This document shows, piece after piece, positions 63,210-64,000 of a stretch of 64,000 nucleotides of DNA. The DNA lies in NCBI RefSeq assembly GCF_001426405.1, contig NZ_LMEP01000025.1, positions 392,750 through 456,749 of the forward strand, given 5' to 3'. The notes under the pieces are model-generated. The model saw only the letters and a program-made list of their open reading frames with translations, did not search any database and was not told the origin of the DNA. Source of the stretch: Streptomyces sp. Root1304 (GTDB lineage: Bacteria > Actinomycetota > Actinomycetes > Streptomycetales > Streptomycetaceae). Every line of letters starts with the position of its first letter. The stretch's first letter is position 1. The translations under genes were made by a program, and so were the position numbers.

Positions 63210-64000
63210 GTGCTGGATCACGGCGCAGCCCCACCGGTCGACGACACGGCCGTCCGCACGACCTCCCCCCTCAGCGCACTCACCCGGCGCAAGCCGGTGG
63301 AACGGCTGGTCACCGAGGGTGGGCAGGGCGAAGGCGGCAACCTCCGTCGCTCTCTCTCCATGTGGCAGCTGACCATGATCAGCATCGGTGCCACGCTCGG
63401 CACCGGGATCTTCGTGGTCCTCGGCGACGCCGTCCCCAAGGCCGGCCCCGCGGTCACCATCGCCTTCGTCATCGCGGGCCTCACGGCTCTCTTCTCCGCC
63501 CTCTCGTACGCCGAACTGGCCGGCTCCATACCGGTCGCGGGCTCCTCCTACTCGTATGCGTACGCAACGATGGGCGAACTCGTCGCCTGGGTCTGCGGCT
63601 GGTGTCTGGTCCTGGAGTACGGCGTCTCCGTCGCCGCCGTGGCCGTCGGCTGGGGCGAGTACCTCAACGAACTGCTCGACGGGACCATCGGCGTCACCAT
63701 CCCCGACGTGCTGTCGTCGGCGCCCGGCGAGGGCGGGGTCATCAACCTGCCCGGCCTGATCGTCGTGATGCTCGCCATGGTGTTCCTGCTCGGCGGCGCC
63801 CGCGAGTCCGCCGTCGTCAACACGATCATGGTCGCGGTGAAGATCGTCACCCTGGTGATCTTCTGCGCGATCGGCTTCATGGGCTTCAAGTCCGGCAACT
63901 ACAAGGACTTCATGCCGCTCGGCATGACCGGCGTCGGCGCCGCGAGCGCCACCCTGTTCTTCTCCTACATCGGTTTCGACGCCGCCTCCACGGCCGGCGA
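63210..64000 (+). CDS. APC family amino-acid permease, N-terminal part (3' end outside window)
   Basis: The frame opens with GTG 63210 (MLDHGAAPPVDDTAV) after AAGGAG and runs off the window end after 263 codons. At least six membrane segments are visible. The consensus of APC transporters is present, ISIGATLGTGIFVVLGDAV in helix 1, AELAGSIPVAGSSYSYAYAT, and FFSYIGFDAASTAGE at the cut. The pattern (LSMWQLTMISIGATLGTGIF and the long N-tail) is that of cationic amino-acid transporters. The rest of the gene, and thus the C-terminal helices, cannot be seen. Confidence 0.9.
   Translation, partial: MLDHGAAPPVDDTAVRTTSPLSALTRRKPVERLVTEGGQGEGGNLRRSLSMWQLTMISIGATLGTGIFVVLGDAVPKAGPAVTIAFVIAGLTALFSALSYAELAGSIPVAGSSYSYAYATMGELVAWVCGWCLVLEYGVSVAAVAVGWGEYLNELLDGTIGVTIPDVLSSAPGEGGVINLPGLIVVMLAMVFLLGGARESAVVNTIMVAVKIVTLVIFCAIGFMGFKSGNYKDFMPLGMTGVGAASATLFFSYIGFDAASTAG

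Overview
The window is a chromosomal core segment from a Streptomyces-type actinomycete. G+C is very high (above 70% by eye) with G/C-filled third codon positions, many GTG/TTG starts and many start-stop overlaps. The gene content is diagnostic: bldD, the actinobacterial integration host factor (sIHF/mihF), a helicase-dead PriA, a GuaB1-type IMPDH paralogue, a SAM synthetase-CoaBC-omega block, and a pyr operon carrying the actinobacterial PH-like membrane protein. As far as I remember, the order follows the S. coelicolor SCO15xx-SCO14xx core. I see no insertion sequence, prophage, CRISPR array, tRNA or rRNA gene.

Layout. 1-2.1 kb: a cut LemA-like gene, then pdxS-pdxT (vitamin B6) behind putative MocR/PdxR-type sites. 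2.1-8.97 kb: yebC, ruvC-ruvA-ruvB (Holliday junction processing), yajC-secD-secF (Sec accessory complex). 8.97-12.3 kb: apt and relA. 12.4-16.8 kb: DUF349 protein and membrane-anchored cyclophilin (minus strand), MBL hydrolase, hisS. 16.9-20 kb: VKOR, rarA, rpsD with a long structured leader. 20-22.2 kb: minus-strand AfsR/LuxR-type ATPase without a DNA-binding domain. 22.3-32.5 kb: DUF948 protein, DUF6167 protein, alaS, ruvX, mltG, then the shikimate run aroE-aroC-aroK-aroB-aroQ. 32.6-35.9 kb: P-loop kinase-like protein, M24 peptidase, efp, nusB. 35.86-36.53 kb: bldD (minus). 36.7-46.8 kb: the pyrimidine operon pyrR-pyrB-pyrC-(PH-like)-carA-carB-pyrD-pyrF. 47.1-53.4 kb: sIHF, gmk, rpoZ, coaBC, metK, priA. 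53.6-57.7 kb: HTH protein (minus), fmt, rsmB, rpe. 57.9-64 kb: SorC-type regulator, an RNase Sa-like lipoprotein with its barstar-type inhibitor, guaB1, GNAT, an SGNH hydrolase (minus), and the start of an amino-acid permease.

How it works together. Most genes are housekeeping: translation (hisS, alaS, rpsD, efp, fmt, rsmB), transcription (nusB, rpoZ), recombination and replication repair (ruvABC, rarA, ruvX, priA, sIHF), secretion (secDF-yajC), nucleotide and aromatic synthesis, stringent response (relA) and development (bldD). Transcription units are separated by perfect GC-rich hairpins.

The points that most merit a second look are: a bldD reading frame with no stop at the usual place, which runs about 56 codons through its own terminator and into the 3' end of nusB; a degenerate 35-bp tandem repeat after priA; a 20-bp tandem duplication in front of the SorC-type regulator; a lipobox-bearing RNase Sa relative overlapping a barstar gene; a PyrR-element-like RNA that covers the pyrR ribosome binding site; and candidate autoregulatory sites at bldD, pdxS, rpsD and the HTH gene. 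I found no convincing wholly new multi-gene system.
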